Shown here in pieces: positions 11,949 to 22,173 of a stretch of 64,000 nucleotides of DNA. Positions within the stretch are counted from its first letter, which is position 1, and each line of letters starts with the position of its first letter. A program made the position numbers and the translations under genes. Source of the stretch: Entonaema liquescens (taxonomy: Eukaryota; Ascomycota; Sordariomycetes; Xylariales; Xylariaceae); the NCBI GenBank assembly GCA_902805475.1, contig CADCSX010000025.1, forward strand, positions 1-64,000, in the 5' to 3' direction. The notes beneath the pieces were generated by a model. It had not been told where the DNA came from. It worked only from the letters and a program-made list of their open reading frames with translations, and did no database searches.

Positions 11949-12985
11949 ATTCGATTGGCTTGCCTAAATCCCACGCAATATCACTGGTATAGTACCGCTA
12001 TGCATAGTTCTTCAATTAGGTATGGCATAAGAGTAGAAGATGGTGGAAGTGCGAAGAATGAGGAGGAAATATGAGAAGAGACAGAAAACAGAGCGGAAGA
12101 AAGATAAGTAATTCGTAGGTTGAGCGAGATATAACTTGCATAGGGCTCTTTCGCATCTACGGTCTATGCGATAAGAACTTTTGAGACATCTGCAGCAGCG
12201 CGGCAAGACCTTATCTGGTATTAGATCTGTCGCCCCGTCGCCCCGTCGCCATGTAGGTACGCGAATACTCTCCGCCAACCCAACCAGATCTTTAGTGGCG
12301 TTTGTCAGAAGACCTTGTTTGCTTCGTGAGTGTTAGGAACAGATATCTATAGAATTTTATTAACACAAGTGATAGGCATTTGGAATTCCTTTTAACAAAC
12401 ACCGGCCCGAGGCAACAAGGAGGCAGCCTGCATGAGATTTGATCATAGCGATTGGTGATGAAGTCCGGATGTGTAATGTCAGAATATTCGCAAACAGTGT
12501 TAGTTTAAATTTATAAAATGAGTGCAACTTCACTCGGAGTTTTAAGACGACCTAGATATCGCTTGCCTCATGTACCTCTTTGTTTAAGCTGCATTACTTA
12601 AGCTGAAGAAGCTTAATGATATAATCGTCGCTAACATAACAATCTTGAGAATTTTATGCAGTATTTATGAAGGATTAAAAAGTTATGAATCGAATCCCCT
12701 TAATGTTCAGCTGAACAGCCCCCCCTGCTGACGTACCTACATAATACTGCCTTAATTAGCGGATTTGAGCAATACGTTGTCACATTCAACACCAACAAAG
12801 TTCTGAGGCTCACTACCGCCTACTTTACGTATTCAATCTAGCCGCTACTAAATTAATAGCTCACCGATTGATAGCTTATAAATAGGGTTATTTATGTGCT
12901 AGATATACAATTTCATGTGCGAGGTATTAAATATTCGGCTATGGAATGAGGCGACGAAACGTACCTAGACAAGACGAAAGCAGAT
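11949..12985. other. Divergent intergenic region, no gene seen
   Basis: Shared upstream region of the minus-strand Cys/His gene and the plus-strand Zn2Cys6 regulator. It is A/T-rich towards 12.5-12.9 kb. A short CGCCCCGT repeat lies near 12232-12250. No coding sequence supported. Confidence 0.5.
12877..12884 (+). promoter_or_regulatory. Candidate TATA box of the Zn2Cys6 regulator
   Basis: TATAAATA lies about 100 bp upstream of the start codon at 12986, a usual distance for a regulated fungal promoter. No experimental support. Confidence 0.4.
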
Positions 12986-14086
12986 ATGCCACGCCCTTTA
13001 AGATCAAGCTGTGATCGTTGTCACTCGCAGAAGCTCAAATGTCCGAAGCAGCCTGGGGTAGTAACATGTACAAGATGTCTGAAAGCTGGTGTCGCTTGCA
13101 TCTTCAGCCCGGCTGGACTTAGCACCCGACGCGCGTTACCAACCTCCAATCTTACCTACTCGAACAATGACCTGGATATGAACATGCAGTTCGACTGGCC
13201 ATCTCTGGATCTGAATCTTGATAACTCCTTTATTGCTCCTCCAGAACTCTCTCGAGGATCTCTGTCAGACCAACAACAGGTTGAACAGGCAGAGACAGCC
13301 TCACAGGACCCAAGGTCAACCTGTATCCGTGCGTTAACATCACTGGCTGTTGAGGTTGACCAGGTTTCCATAGACTTGGCGTCTGTATCCCACGTCCATG
13401 TACCCAAAAATCGACCAAGTAAGGAATATCACGAAAAGTTTATTGAAAATAACGCCCGCTCCGTCTGTTTCGACCGACTATTCACTCTAGCTCAGAGCCT
13501 TACGGATATTTATCCAAAGGCCCTAAGTGTGCTTTTTAATAGGCCAGACTCTCCCGACTGCCAGGATACCAATTGTTTTCACATGTCTGAGTTGCCTCAT
13601 GATATAGGGGTATACTTTTCGACCCCCGGCGACAATCAGAATGAGATTGATACCTTTCTCTTCAACCTTCTACTGACCTGCCATGCAAAAGTCGCGGACG
13701 CGATGGGCGTCATTATCAGCTGCGCGAAAACGTGTACTCAAGTCACTCTATCCTCCCCTGATATAGTCGAACCATATGTGCATATACCAGAAGTTCGAGT
13801 CGGGAACTTTGTTGCAACTAATACGGCAGCCTCGACAATGCAGATCGTCCTCTTAATTCACATTGCTTCGGTTCTCGTTGATCATGCCCAGCGACTTACC
13901 AAACGAGTCATGGCTACCATCGAGAGCGAGCAGAACAGCAAGCAAGCTCAAATGCTGAAACTTCAATGTGAATTATTGGAGGAAAAGTCAGTAGCTAAAA
14001 TGAAATTATTACAACAGGTTAAGGATCTTTTCACAAATATGACTTTCAAAGACTGTGATCGAGAGATAACTTCATCAAAAAGATGA
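12986..14086 (+). CDS. Zn2Cys6 transcription factor, AflR-like
   Basis: Single-exon 366-residue nuclear regulator. Residues 9-37 carry the binuclear zinc cluster: Cys at CDRCHSQKLKC, then TCTRCLKAGVACIF, the six-cysteine spacing typical of fungal DNA-binding domains. The following middle region (ALTSLAVEVDQVSIDLASVS, then a conserved-looking helical part with LFTLAQSL and LLTCHAKVADAM) matches the AflR-type regulatory domain arrangement rather than the fungal-specific TF domain. The C-terminus is a predicted coiled coil (QMLKLQCELLEEKSVAKMKL). Such proteins usually control secondary-metabolite or catabolic clusters, but no biosynthetic core enzyme lies next to it here, so its targets are unknown. 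No frame problems. Confidence 0.88.
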   Translation: MPRPLRSSCDRCHSQKLKCPKQPGVVTCTRCLKAGVACIFSPAGLSTRRALPTSNLTYSNNDLDMNMQFDWPSLDLNLDNSFIAPPELSRGSLSDQQQVEQAETASQDPRSTCIRALTSLAVEVDQVSIDLASVSHVHVPKNRPSKEYHEKFIENNARSVCFDRLFTLAQSLTDIYPKALSVLFNRPDSPDCQDTNCFHMSELPHDIGVYFSTPGDNQNEIDTFLFNLLLTCHAKVADAMGVIISCAKTCTQVTLSSPDIVEPYVHIPEVRVGNFVATNTAASTMQIVLLIHIASVLVDHAQRLTKRVMATIESEQNSKQAQMLKLQCELLEEKSVAKMKLLQQVKDLFTNMTFKDCDREITSSKR

Positions 14087-15172
14087 GACTATCATCACCA
14101 AGCCCTCTTCATTTAGCTCCTGGGTGGCGAAACTTTAGATGATGGTTTGGCTATTGGCGACACGAATGCTTAATAGTTCTATCCACCAACGATCTCCTAG
14201 TCCCATTATTTTGGTGTTCAATAATACGAGCAAGTTGTTAATACAACTCAAGCTTGGGACATGAGCAACTTTTCAAAACATTAACGGATGCACCAATTAA
14301 ACGGTTTAGCTTCTCTTGAAGTTTGCATTCGAGAACTTCCCTGGCGACAGTAGCACCTAGCTAGTGCTGGAGTAAGAAAAGAGTTACATCTTGCATCGAT
14401 ACCTACTAAATCCCTTGCCGTCAAGTCTTATATCAACCCTATATAATGATGTAGGAAAGCCTTGTAGCATTATCCGATTTGCTCCGGGTGGACTACTTAG
14501 GTGCTTTAGAGCACATATGAACCTGGATAGGTATACAATAAAAAGGGGCGACTTATCGGATAACAAACAATAACCTTGTTCAACTTGGATTAGCATACGC
14601 TTAGTTCATTATCTAACTGCAACAAGTACGATATCATAGCAACTTGGACTCCAGTTCCGGGCTTTGTTCGAATAAATATTGGTACCAACCATTCTGCTCC
14701 ACCAGTGGTACAGTTACCAAGCTGTTGACGGGTCTATTATTCTCTTCAATATGCGCCAAAATATATATCAGCTTTTCCTAATATCTTCTGCACGCCAAGT
14801 TACATGCGCTCAAAAGTGATATAACTGAATATATGCAGCGCGATATCTCGGTGAGGAAAACCAGGTCTCTGACCAAAATCAGTAGTGTAATACGATCTTT
14901 GGCTTTGCAGATCGAAGAAAAGGTTGACTTAGATAGATAATGCTACATTGTCAAAGCCTACTAAACCAAACGATTGGCTCTTTGAGGCATACAATCGATA
15001 ATGCATTGTTGAAGTCCCGTCTTTGTATCTGTTACTAAAATAAAGATGCTGCACAGTACTGCCTCACTGAACTCTAACTCTGTTCTTCGATGTTAACCAC
15101 TCTGTATATAGGTATTTATGTCTATTGTTATATAGGTCATATTTATGTGGCCCGCTCTATGTACATCAGATA
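14087..15172. other. Intergenic, no gene seen
   Basis: A/T-rich sequence between two plus-strand genes, with no coding or structural features that I can support. TATA-like sequence near 15102 may belong to the next gene. Confidence 0.5.
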
Positions 15173-15889
15173 ATGGACAGTATTTCCGCCTTGCAGAAGG
15201 AGATCTATGGACTTCACGAGCTGATACGTGTGGAGCCATCAAGGCAGCGATCTAAGTCGCTACCAATTCCAGTAAGGAGGAGAGAGACCTTAGAGGAGGA
15301 GAAGCCACCCAGTAAGAGACGTGCAAGTTGCATCTTACTAAAAGAAAAAGCTAAACAGTTACGTGAGAAGATTCTCACGCGGTTACATTGCTGGAATACA
15401 GATAATGACGGCTACGATAGCGATGAGGAGGACCGGAGGAATAACGTACCCACGATACATACCGTGCGCCAGGGCGGTGAGTTTAACTTCGACATGAAGA
15501 CGAGAGTATCCGGTAGGTATCACGAGCTAGTGCAGCGCAGGAGTGAGCTGCGCATTGAGTTTTACTCCGCAAAGAAGCGGTACTTTGACGTGCGCGACAT
15601 ACTATATGACACGCCACACTCGGATTGGGACGCTGATATGTGGCGCGAATGTCGGGAGCTTGAAGATGAGTACATGGATCTAACCCGCAAATTATCTGTG
15701 CTCGACACTGACATAAACGAACTGAAGGCGATACTTCTCAGCTTCGGGGGTGGTATCGTGCCCGTGTCCGCGCCGGTAAAAGGCAAGTGGGACGTGGATA
15801 GGCGTGGCTCTCGGGTTTGGTCGTTTGGAAATGCTAGCTACGAGTGGGAGAGTCCTGGGAGCCTTCTCAACAGACCTAGGCGGCGATGA
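15173..15889 (+). CDS. Hypothetical coiled-coil protein
   Basis: Single-exon frame of 238 residues starting MDSISALQKEIYGLHEL. The frame stays open about 16 codons upstream without another ATG, so this Met is the likely start. The composition is highly charged. A basic stretch (RRRETLEEEKPPSKRR) precedes an acidic patch (DNDGYDSDEEDRR). The second half is helical with heptad-like spacing: YHELVQRRSELRIEFYSAKK and ECRELEDEYMDLTRKLSVLD. It ends with a Gly/Ser region and a basic tail. No signal peptide, membrane segment or known domain. Codon choice looks coding. Function unknown; possibly a lineage-restricted orphan. Confidence 0.6.
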   Translation: MDSISALQKEIYGLHELIRVEPSRQRSKSLPIPVRRRETLEEEKPPSKRRASCILLKEKAKQLREKILTRLHCWNTDNDGYDSDEEDRRNNVPTIHTVRQGGEFNFDMKTRVSGRYHELVQRRSELRIEFYSAKKRYFDVRDILYDTPHSDWDADMWRECRELEDEYMDLTRKLSVLDTDINELKAILLSFGGGIVPVSAPVKGKWDVDRRGSRVWSFGNASYEWESPGSLLNRPRRR

Positions 15890-16912
15890 TAATGGAGTTA
15901 AATGTTTTGGAAATGTTTATAGCAATATACTCTTTGTTTAGATATATTACGGTTTAGGTAGTTATATAAGGTAACTATTGACCCCTTCGTTCTATGATAT
16001 AAATAAATATTGAGATAGTTGATTCATACGGCCTACGGACAAAGCAAAAAGCCGGGGTAGTAAATGCTAGGTAGCTTGCCTATTCCCTAATTACGCCAGT
16101 GAGTTGAGTTCAGCTATGGATTCTAACAATACGTTATAACTTGAGGCAAGGGAGATACGTCTATGCCATGACTTCTGACCGTGTTTAGCTGCGGATTCTC
16201 GTCCTGTGACGTTTAAAAATGTACTGGAAACGAGACCCGAACTTGGAAGAGACTCAAGTTTACCTGATATAACTGTAATCAAAGGGGATGGTATATCCCG
16301 AAAGAGGTACTCTTAGCTGGATCAAAGGCCAGGATATCAGGATGACAAGCTTCCTGAACGAGCCGAAGCTCTGAGCTTCGAGCTGTAGGCAAACATGTGG
16401 CATTTATAGGAATGTATTTACTGTCACTATATCGTAGAGCGGGTGAGGAGCTTGGCCGAAGTCCAAAATAGCGTAATGTCGCTCTTTTATGTTCGTACGA
16501 GTTCGTAGCGTGAAACACGAAAAGTTCTATACTAACTTGACTATGCTGTAGGGCCTTTGTGTTAGATTATATTTACCTAATAACAGCTCATTGCTAGCTT
16601 TGATTTTATATCATTGAAAATTGGGAACCATGCTAGACTGATCTAGCTTTTGGAACAGTGATTTCTTGAGTTATTTGGTGAGTATCTGCAATATGCATAG
16701 AGGGGTTCCATATCAATCACATATCGTTAAAGCTTATTCAAGATTTATTTTAAACATTAGTTTTATTATACATCGCTTACTATCTACCTGCTTCTATCTT
16801 CACGCTGCTTCTACTCCATCGTTCAACGATTGTGGAAAAGAGGAAGGGGAAACCAATACCAATAGAGTAAGGGTATATTACCTCAGTAGCCATTTCTGAT
16901 CTTAAACTAAAC
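15890..16912. other. Intergenic, no supported gene
   Basis: Minus-strand frames near 16091-16282 and 16279-16518 are open but unrecognised and show no clear start or splice signals. They may be remnants or chance. Confidence 0.45.
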
Positions 16913-17092
16913 TTACTTTCGTCTGCATCTGTGGCACTTATCCTGGACATACACCGTGTGAGACTCAGGGGCGTCCATGAGGCTCACAAGCGGGCATCGG
17001 CCGTAGGAGGCAACCAAGGGGCACGGGACCACCTGGCTGGAATAGTCCTGGCGGTGGCTGCAGGCGAAGAGTTGTTGCGGGTGCCAGCACAT
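16913..17092 (-). CDS. Small Cys/His-rich protein, putative metal-binding
   Basis: A 59-codon frame beginning MCWHPQQLFACSHRQD and ending VQDKCHRCRRK. Cysteines at about residues 2, 11, 24, 33, 53 and 56 and histidines at 4, 13, 45 and 54 form CxxH, CxH and CxxC pairs, the look of a small zinc-binding fold. Third positions are strongly C/G-rich, unlike the A/T-rich flanks, which supports real coding. The start Met is preceded by an in-frame stop. The stop codon overlaps a perfect splice donor (AAGTAAGT), so the mature transcript may splice out the stop and continue into another exon that I could not fix. Many fungi carry short unannotated proteins starting MC-H with later CxxC; the link to them is an impression, not a verified homology. 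Confidence 0.55.
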   Translation of the reverse strand: MCWHPQQLFACSHRQDYSSQVVPCPLVASYGRCPLVSLMDAPESHTVYVQDKCHRCRRK

Positions 17093-18556
17093 GATGGGCG
17101 GTTTGAAGGTGTAAGTTTACGAGTAAAGTTAGAAATGGTTACTAAGAATTCCCCGGTGTAGAAGAGCGTGAATGGTTGATCCTGTCAACCAATGAAGTCG
17201 ATATTAAGCTGAGTGAGTTGTTGTGATGATGGAAAAACTCGAATCTACGGAGTAATGCAGACTGGCTCTTATACCTTTTCCCGAGTATCTCTATGACAAT
17301 AAGCATTGTGGTTTGACAATAAAATAGCATTGTGTTATTTCTTTTTGACGGGCTTGATCAAATTTAATTCTCATAATGAAGACACGGAAGATTCTTGTCA
17401 ATGAAGTTCTCTTTCATACCTTATTCGCTCTCTGTCCTCTATATAATAAACATGATTCGCGGTCTTTGAATAATTATCATTGGGCTTGGTTTTACGAAGA
17501 CAGTCCCTTTGCTTGCATTATCCCTACGGCCCCTTAGATGATGGGTCTCTCACAGTGTTCAACTTATTCTTTAGCTACATAGGTACCTAGTCAACTAAGG
17601 AGACGTTATAGAGTATCCTGGAATATGAAGTTGTTCCAAAAATATTATCAGAGCCTCATAGTCTTGGCTGAAGATCCTAGGCATAATAGGTTTGGTCCGA
17701 GACTGCTGGAACTAATCGATAATACTAAGACATACGCTCACCCTGGTACAAAGGACGAAAGGCCAGATCCAAGTTCAACCCCTGCTCATAATTCTATTTG
17801 TAGGCCAGCCCACAAACGCCTTGTTCGCATAATTCGGTCTATTGATACCCTCGAATCGTGGAAACCAAGGTGCTCGCAAGCCCAATGGAGGATACAATGA
17901 AACCGCCTTCTGCCCGAAGTGAGGAGGCAGTCTAACGTCTTCGACTTCGGTCCGTTCATTGTTACTGCATTGACAAATACTAGCCCATCAATCTTGTGTC
18001 TATTCCTAATGTGTCGCTCAGCGTCGGGTTATTGGGCCGACCGTGTGTCGAAGGCACGAGGCCTATCCCCTAAGTGAACTGCCACGCCTACACTCCAAGA
18101 TCCTGGGCCGGTGGACTCGACGCAGTACTCCACAGAATGTAGCCTTCATATCTCGTTTCCAAGACTTCATGCGACTCATTTGCCTCCCGTAGACTTCAAT
18201 TAAGCTGGGAAAGATGATTGGCCAAGAGGGAGTCATACAGGGGTGAGTACCATTTACCCGGAGGACCTTTATCCGCTCGGTAGCCATCTCGCCGCGTCCA
18301 AACATGTAAGGTCGTCATTGAGCATGGCTCGGTGATTCGGTAATGCAGGAATTTAATTACCTCCCCTATGCTTCTTTTGGAAATCCGTAGAAGGTAAAGA
18401 TGGATATAAAAGTAGCAGTACGACGCGTGGCTCCCTGACGATCTTCTATATATCTCCAGTGTCGCCGATCGTTTAGGACTGTCCTACTAAAACCTGAAGA
18501 TATACGAGCCTCAGCCTGTAACTGCCAACCTACCTACATTTCTATATCCCAACAAA
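17093..18556. other. Intergenic with unassigned short frames
   Basis: Contains a plus frame at 17625-17900 (starts MKLFQKYYQSLIVLAEDP) and a minus frame at 18063-18305, neither with a known domain. They could be gene remnants. The right end is the LPMO promoter. Confidence 0.45.
18405..18412 (+). promoter_or_regulatory. TATA box of the AA9 LPMO gene
   Basis: TATAAAAG lies about 145 bp before the LPMO start codon and is followed by a pyrimidine-rich leader, as expected for a strongly inducible fungal promoter. Confidence 0.5.
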
Positions 18557-19375
18557 ATGAAGGCTGTTGCAGCTGTCCTTGCCCTTGTGGCAGCCGTTCA
18601 GGCTCACTGTAAGTTGAAAGGATCTATAAACAGTCTCCGGAACAGTGACTAACCATTATATATAGACACTTTCCCAGCCCTGGTTGCGAACGGTGCTGCT
18701 ACTAACAAGTGGGAGTACGTAAGGAAGACGACGAACTACCAGAGCAATGGACCAGGTCCGTATTAGCCATCTCTTGCACCTAAAATATTGATCGAATAAC
18801 TTCAACTAACACGACCACTTGTAGTGACGGACGTCAACTCCGAGCAGTTCCGCTGCTACCAGCTCGCACCAGGCAACGAGGGCGCCAAGACGATGACCGT
18901 AGCAGCCGGCTCCACCGTCGGCTTCACGGCCGACTCGTCCGTCTCGCACCCGGGGACCCTGCAGTTCTACATGGCGAAAGTGCCCGCAGGCCAGACAGCC
19001 GACTCGTGGGACGGCTCGGGAGCAGCGTGGTTCAAGATCTTCTCGCAGGGCCCGAACATCTCGCCCAGCGGTCTGACCTGGCCCAGCCAGGGCGCCAAGC
19101 AGGTGACGACCAAGATCCCGTCGTGCATCCCCGCCGGCGACTACCTGCTCCGCGTCGAGCACATCGCTCTACACTCGGCGGGCTCCGTCGGCGGCGCCCA
19201 GACTTACATCTCGTGCGCGCAGCTCACCGTCACCGGAGGCGGCAACAAGACCCCGACGAACCTGGTCTCGTTCCCTGGCGCTTACAAGGCTACCGACCCC
19301 GGCTTGCTCATTAACATCTACTACCCGGTGCCCACTTCTTACACCGCTCCTGGCCCTGCTGTCTTCACTTGTTAA
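18557..19375 (+). CDS. AA9 lytic polysaccharide monooxygenase (GH61)
   Basis: Secreted copper enzyme that oxidatively cleaves cellulose or related glucans. Three exons: 18557-18608, 18666-18755 and 18825-19375, with introns of 57 and 69 bp (branch CTAAC in both). The product is 230 residues. The signal peptide MKAVAAVLALVAAVQA is followed directly by His, so cleavage exposes the N-terminal His of the copper histidine brace. The second ligand is in SVSHPGTLQFYMAKVP. The conserved second-sphere region is YLLRVEHIALH followed by GGAQTYISCAQL, with Gln and the axial Tyr. There is no carbohydrate-binding module. The third exon has extreme C/G-ending codons, a sign of high expression. It is convergent with a small secreted protein gene. 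Confidence 0.95.
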
Positions 19376-19815
19376 GTGGGTGCGGAGATTAGGTGATATA
19401 GGTCTGTGGGACTCGTGGTAGGACGCGAGTGATATTGCTAGATAGTCCCTTAATAAATGTCCTAAACTTGACTTAGAAATTGTTTTATGAAACCCTCGGT
19501 ATGAATTGCTTTAGCAGAGTTATATTTCATAGACCCTTACCATTATGTTTAGTTTACGACGAGGATGAACTACAAAGCACAGTAAGTTTAGACAATAGGA
19601 AAAGACGCTCGTAAGCATTTAGTCACACATAGAAGGCATATTAATTATGATCAACAGAAAATATTGTATTTCTACCCTTCGGTATCAAGAATTAAGACCA
19701 TACTCGTATTCATACATTTCCACCCATTGCCCATGAAAAATCGTAGATGGGTATTTATGCCAAATCAAAACAAGTCTCTCCTCCTCTCCAGACTCTAGGT
19801 CTTCGCTTCGATAGT
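19376..19815. other. Convergent 3' region
   Basis: 3' untranslated sequence of the LPMO (+) and the small secreted protein (-). No gene seen. Confidence 0.5.
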
Positions 19816-20298
19816 TTATTTGGTGGTGGCATCGAAGGACAGGAAGGTTGAGGGGTTGCCGGCCTCATCCTCATCTTGCTTGATGTTGTTGTTGAGCTTC
19901 TTCTGCTCCTTGGCGATCTCGTCGGAGACATCCTCTCCTTGCGCTTGCTCGATCATCAAGCGGATCATGGTAGCCTCGAGCTTGAGAACCTTGTTCTTTA
20001 TCTTGCCGCGCTGGAGAGCCTTCTTCTCTTCGCCGGAGGCACTGTCGAGAGCGGTATTGAATGCCTCCTCCTCAGCATCGTTGCAGATGCTGTTGACTGA
20101 CTTGAGGAAGTCGATGTCGTCCTTGTCGGCGGAGGCAAGGTTGTTCAAGTCTAGCGCGCTGAAGACGGATAGAGCTTCTTGCTCGGCGTTACCGGCAACA
20201 CCTCCGGAGATAGAGATGTCATCGTAGTTCTGCTGGGTGAAGACACCGGCTTGGGCGAAGGCAGCATAAGCCGCAACAAGAGCGAGAGAGAAACGCAT
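19816..20298 (-). CDS. Small secreted protein
   Basis: A single-exon, 160-residue protein with a clear signal peptide (MRFSLALVAAYAAFAQAG). The mature part is acidic and helical, with few or no cysteines except one in VNSICNDAEEE. It has alternating charged heptads such as KLEATMIRLMIEQAQGEDV and IAKEQKKLNNNIKQDED. Similar small secreted helical proteins occur in many Sordariomycetes without known function, and some are called effector candidates. Codon choice is strongly C/G-ending, like the neighbouring LPMO, suggesting good expression. Extracellular or cell-wall role inferred only from the signal peptide. Confidence 0.82.
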   Translation of the reverse strand: MRFSLALVAAYAAFAQAGVFTQQNYDDISISGGVAGNAEQEALSVFSALDLNNLASADKDDIDFLKSVNSICNDAEEEAFNTALDSASGEEKKALQRGKIKNKVLKLEATMIRLMIEQAQGEDVSDEIAKEQKKLNNNIKQDEDEAGNPSTFLSFDATTK

Positions 20299-22173
20299 GG
20301 TGAATTATTTGGCGTGGTAGGGCAAAAGTCGGATTATTCAAAGTCGTCAACGACTGGCTAACTTTTATTCGACTAGCGAAATGAAATGAATACGAGTATT
20401 GGAAAAGGAACAGCACAGCTGTTGAAGAAAGAAGGAGTAGAAACTGGCTGTTGATGTTTTTAGAATGGGATGGAGAAGAAAGAATTGGCGAAACGAATGG
20501 GCGGGAAGTCGTAGATCTTATACAACTCGATTTTCATATGAGCCAGAAAATCATCTCAACATTTCCGGGGTGCTCAACTATCTCGTCGGTAACGGTAGCC
20601 GGGCTGAAGCCTCGCAAACGAACCTAAACGGGCACGCTTGTGCTAGTCGAATTGGTTGTGCAACGCGCTTTGCGTGAAGAAGGGCCAAAAATGTCTTGGC
20701 TGAAACCCATGTCTCCTTTTTCACCTTAAGATTTGGCATCGCAGGCCCAGTCCGCGAAGTAGGACCCGGCAACGCCAAGAGACGAACACCTCAAATGGGG
20801 CCGGCCATATTGGTGATACCCTGAGGGATCCTTCAATAACGGGAGTTATGTATAATGATGGGGTTAGCCCGCGTCCGGACGGCCATCTCGGGTTCGCCTA
20901 GCCGCTATCATGAGGCTCCTCAAGTGGGAATCTTGGAATTAGAGAAGCGCACGGTCCCATTTTCAACATCGATAGTTTGTTATTGTAATTATGTATCACG
21001 GTATAACGACAGAACCTCTGTCATGTATGAAATAAGAATTATAGTCTAAAGATCGAGACTGAATATCGACCGAATATAGCTCGTTTAGAGAAGAGTATAT
21101 TGCAACGATAGAATAAAAGACGGGGCTTCTTCACGAGTTCATGTCGTCTGAAGTCGAACAGGGGTAAACAAGGGATAAAGCGGTTAGTCAAAGCGAAGGG
21201 AACTCAGCTCCACTCACAAGCTCACAAGTCTCCAGTGGCTAACGAAACTGCAGGGTAGTCCTTGTAACCCCTTCTCCCCTAGTTGTTCCATAGAAGCCGA
21301 AATCTTACAAGTTCGTATGTCGAATTTCATGAGAAGTGAAAACTGGGCTTACCATCAAGGGGTTACCCACGTTTTGGGGCATGGATTTAAGACAAGTAGA
21401 TTCGGGGACATCGACATTTCGTGCATTTGTCGTACCATTTTGATAGCCAGCGAACATCGAATCAAATTGATATCCATGACAAGGTTGCATTTGACTATCC
21501 GACGGAGACTCAAAACTAGTCATAGATCGTCGCTAAGCTTATCACGTCGTGGGGATCATGGTATTCTCAAAATATCCATTTTTATATTCATTCTGTTAAG
21601 GTGTTGTTTTATTTACCGCTGTTCTAGGGGCCGTCGGTTTCTTATTACGGGAACCTTTGCGCCTAGTCTTTTTCTTTCGCCACTTCTCCTTTTATTTGAT
21701 TACATATTCGAAGACGGTGCTGCTAACATAGCATATGATTTCAAATCATACTTCGCGCATGTTGGTTAAGAAAGCGTTGTCGATGTAGACATGCAGCGGC
21801 AAAGACTCATCGAAACCGTCCGGTCAGCGACTTTCTTTGGTAAGAATCATATTCAACCAGTCAAATTGCAAGTAGACATTATCAAAAAATGAACTGGATT
21901 GGTGCGGTTGCTCTCGAACCGTCAAATCAGTGGATTGTATCTTCCTTGATTTATAAGTCAATACTGATATTGAGAGTATGGCCAAGTCCGACTCCTACCT
22001 TTTGGGTTTGGTTTTCCGCATCGCTCGTCATACCCCTCAGTAATGGCGACATCTCACGGTCTATAAGCCGATCCGGACGGGCCGGAGCCCATCCTTATAA
22101 CGTAGAAGAACGGTGCATCCCCGCCGCAAAGAGGAGCCTTGTAAGTCCGTAGCAAGAGACACGAGCAAGAAAT
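20299..22173. other. Divergent intergenic region, no gene seen
   Basis: About 1.9 kb between the small secreted protein (-) and the flavin monooxygenase (+). Open frames at 21317-21769 and 21889-22152 (+) have no recognisable features and read as non-coding. Promoters of both flanking genes are expected here. Confidence 0.5.

Noticed and set aside
17625..18305. Two unassigned frames (plus 17625-17900 and minus 18063-18305) as possible genes
   Set aside because: No recognisable family, no splice link and no codon bias; could be remnants but not supportable.
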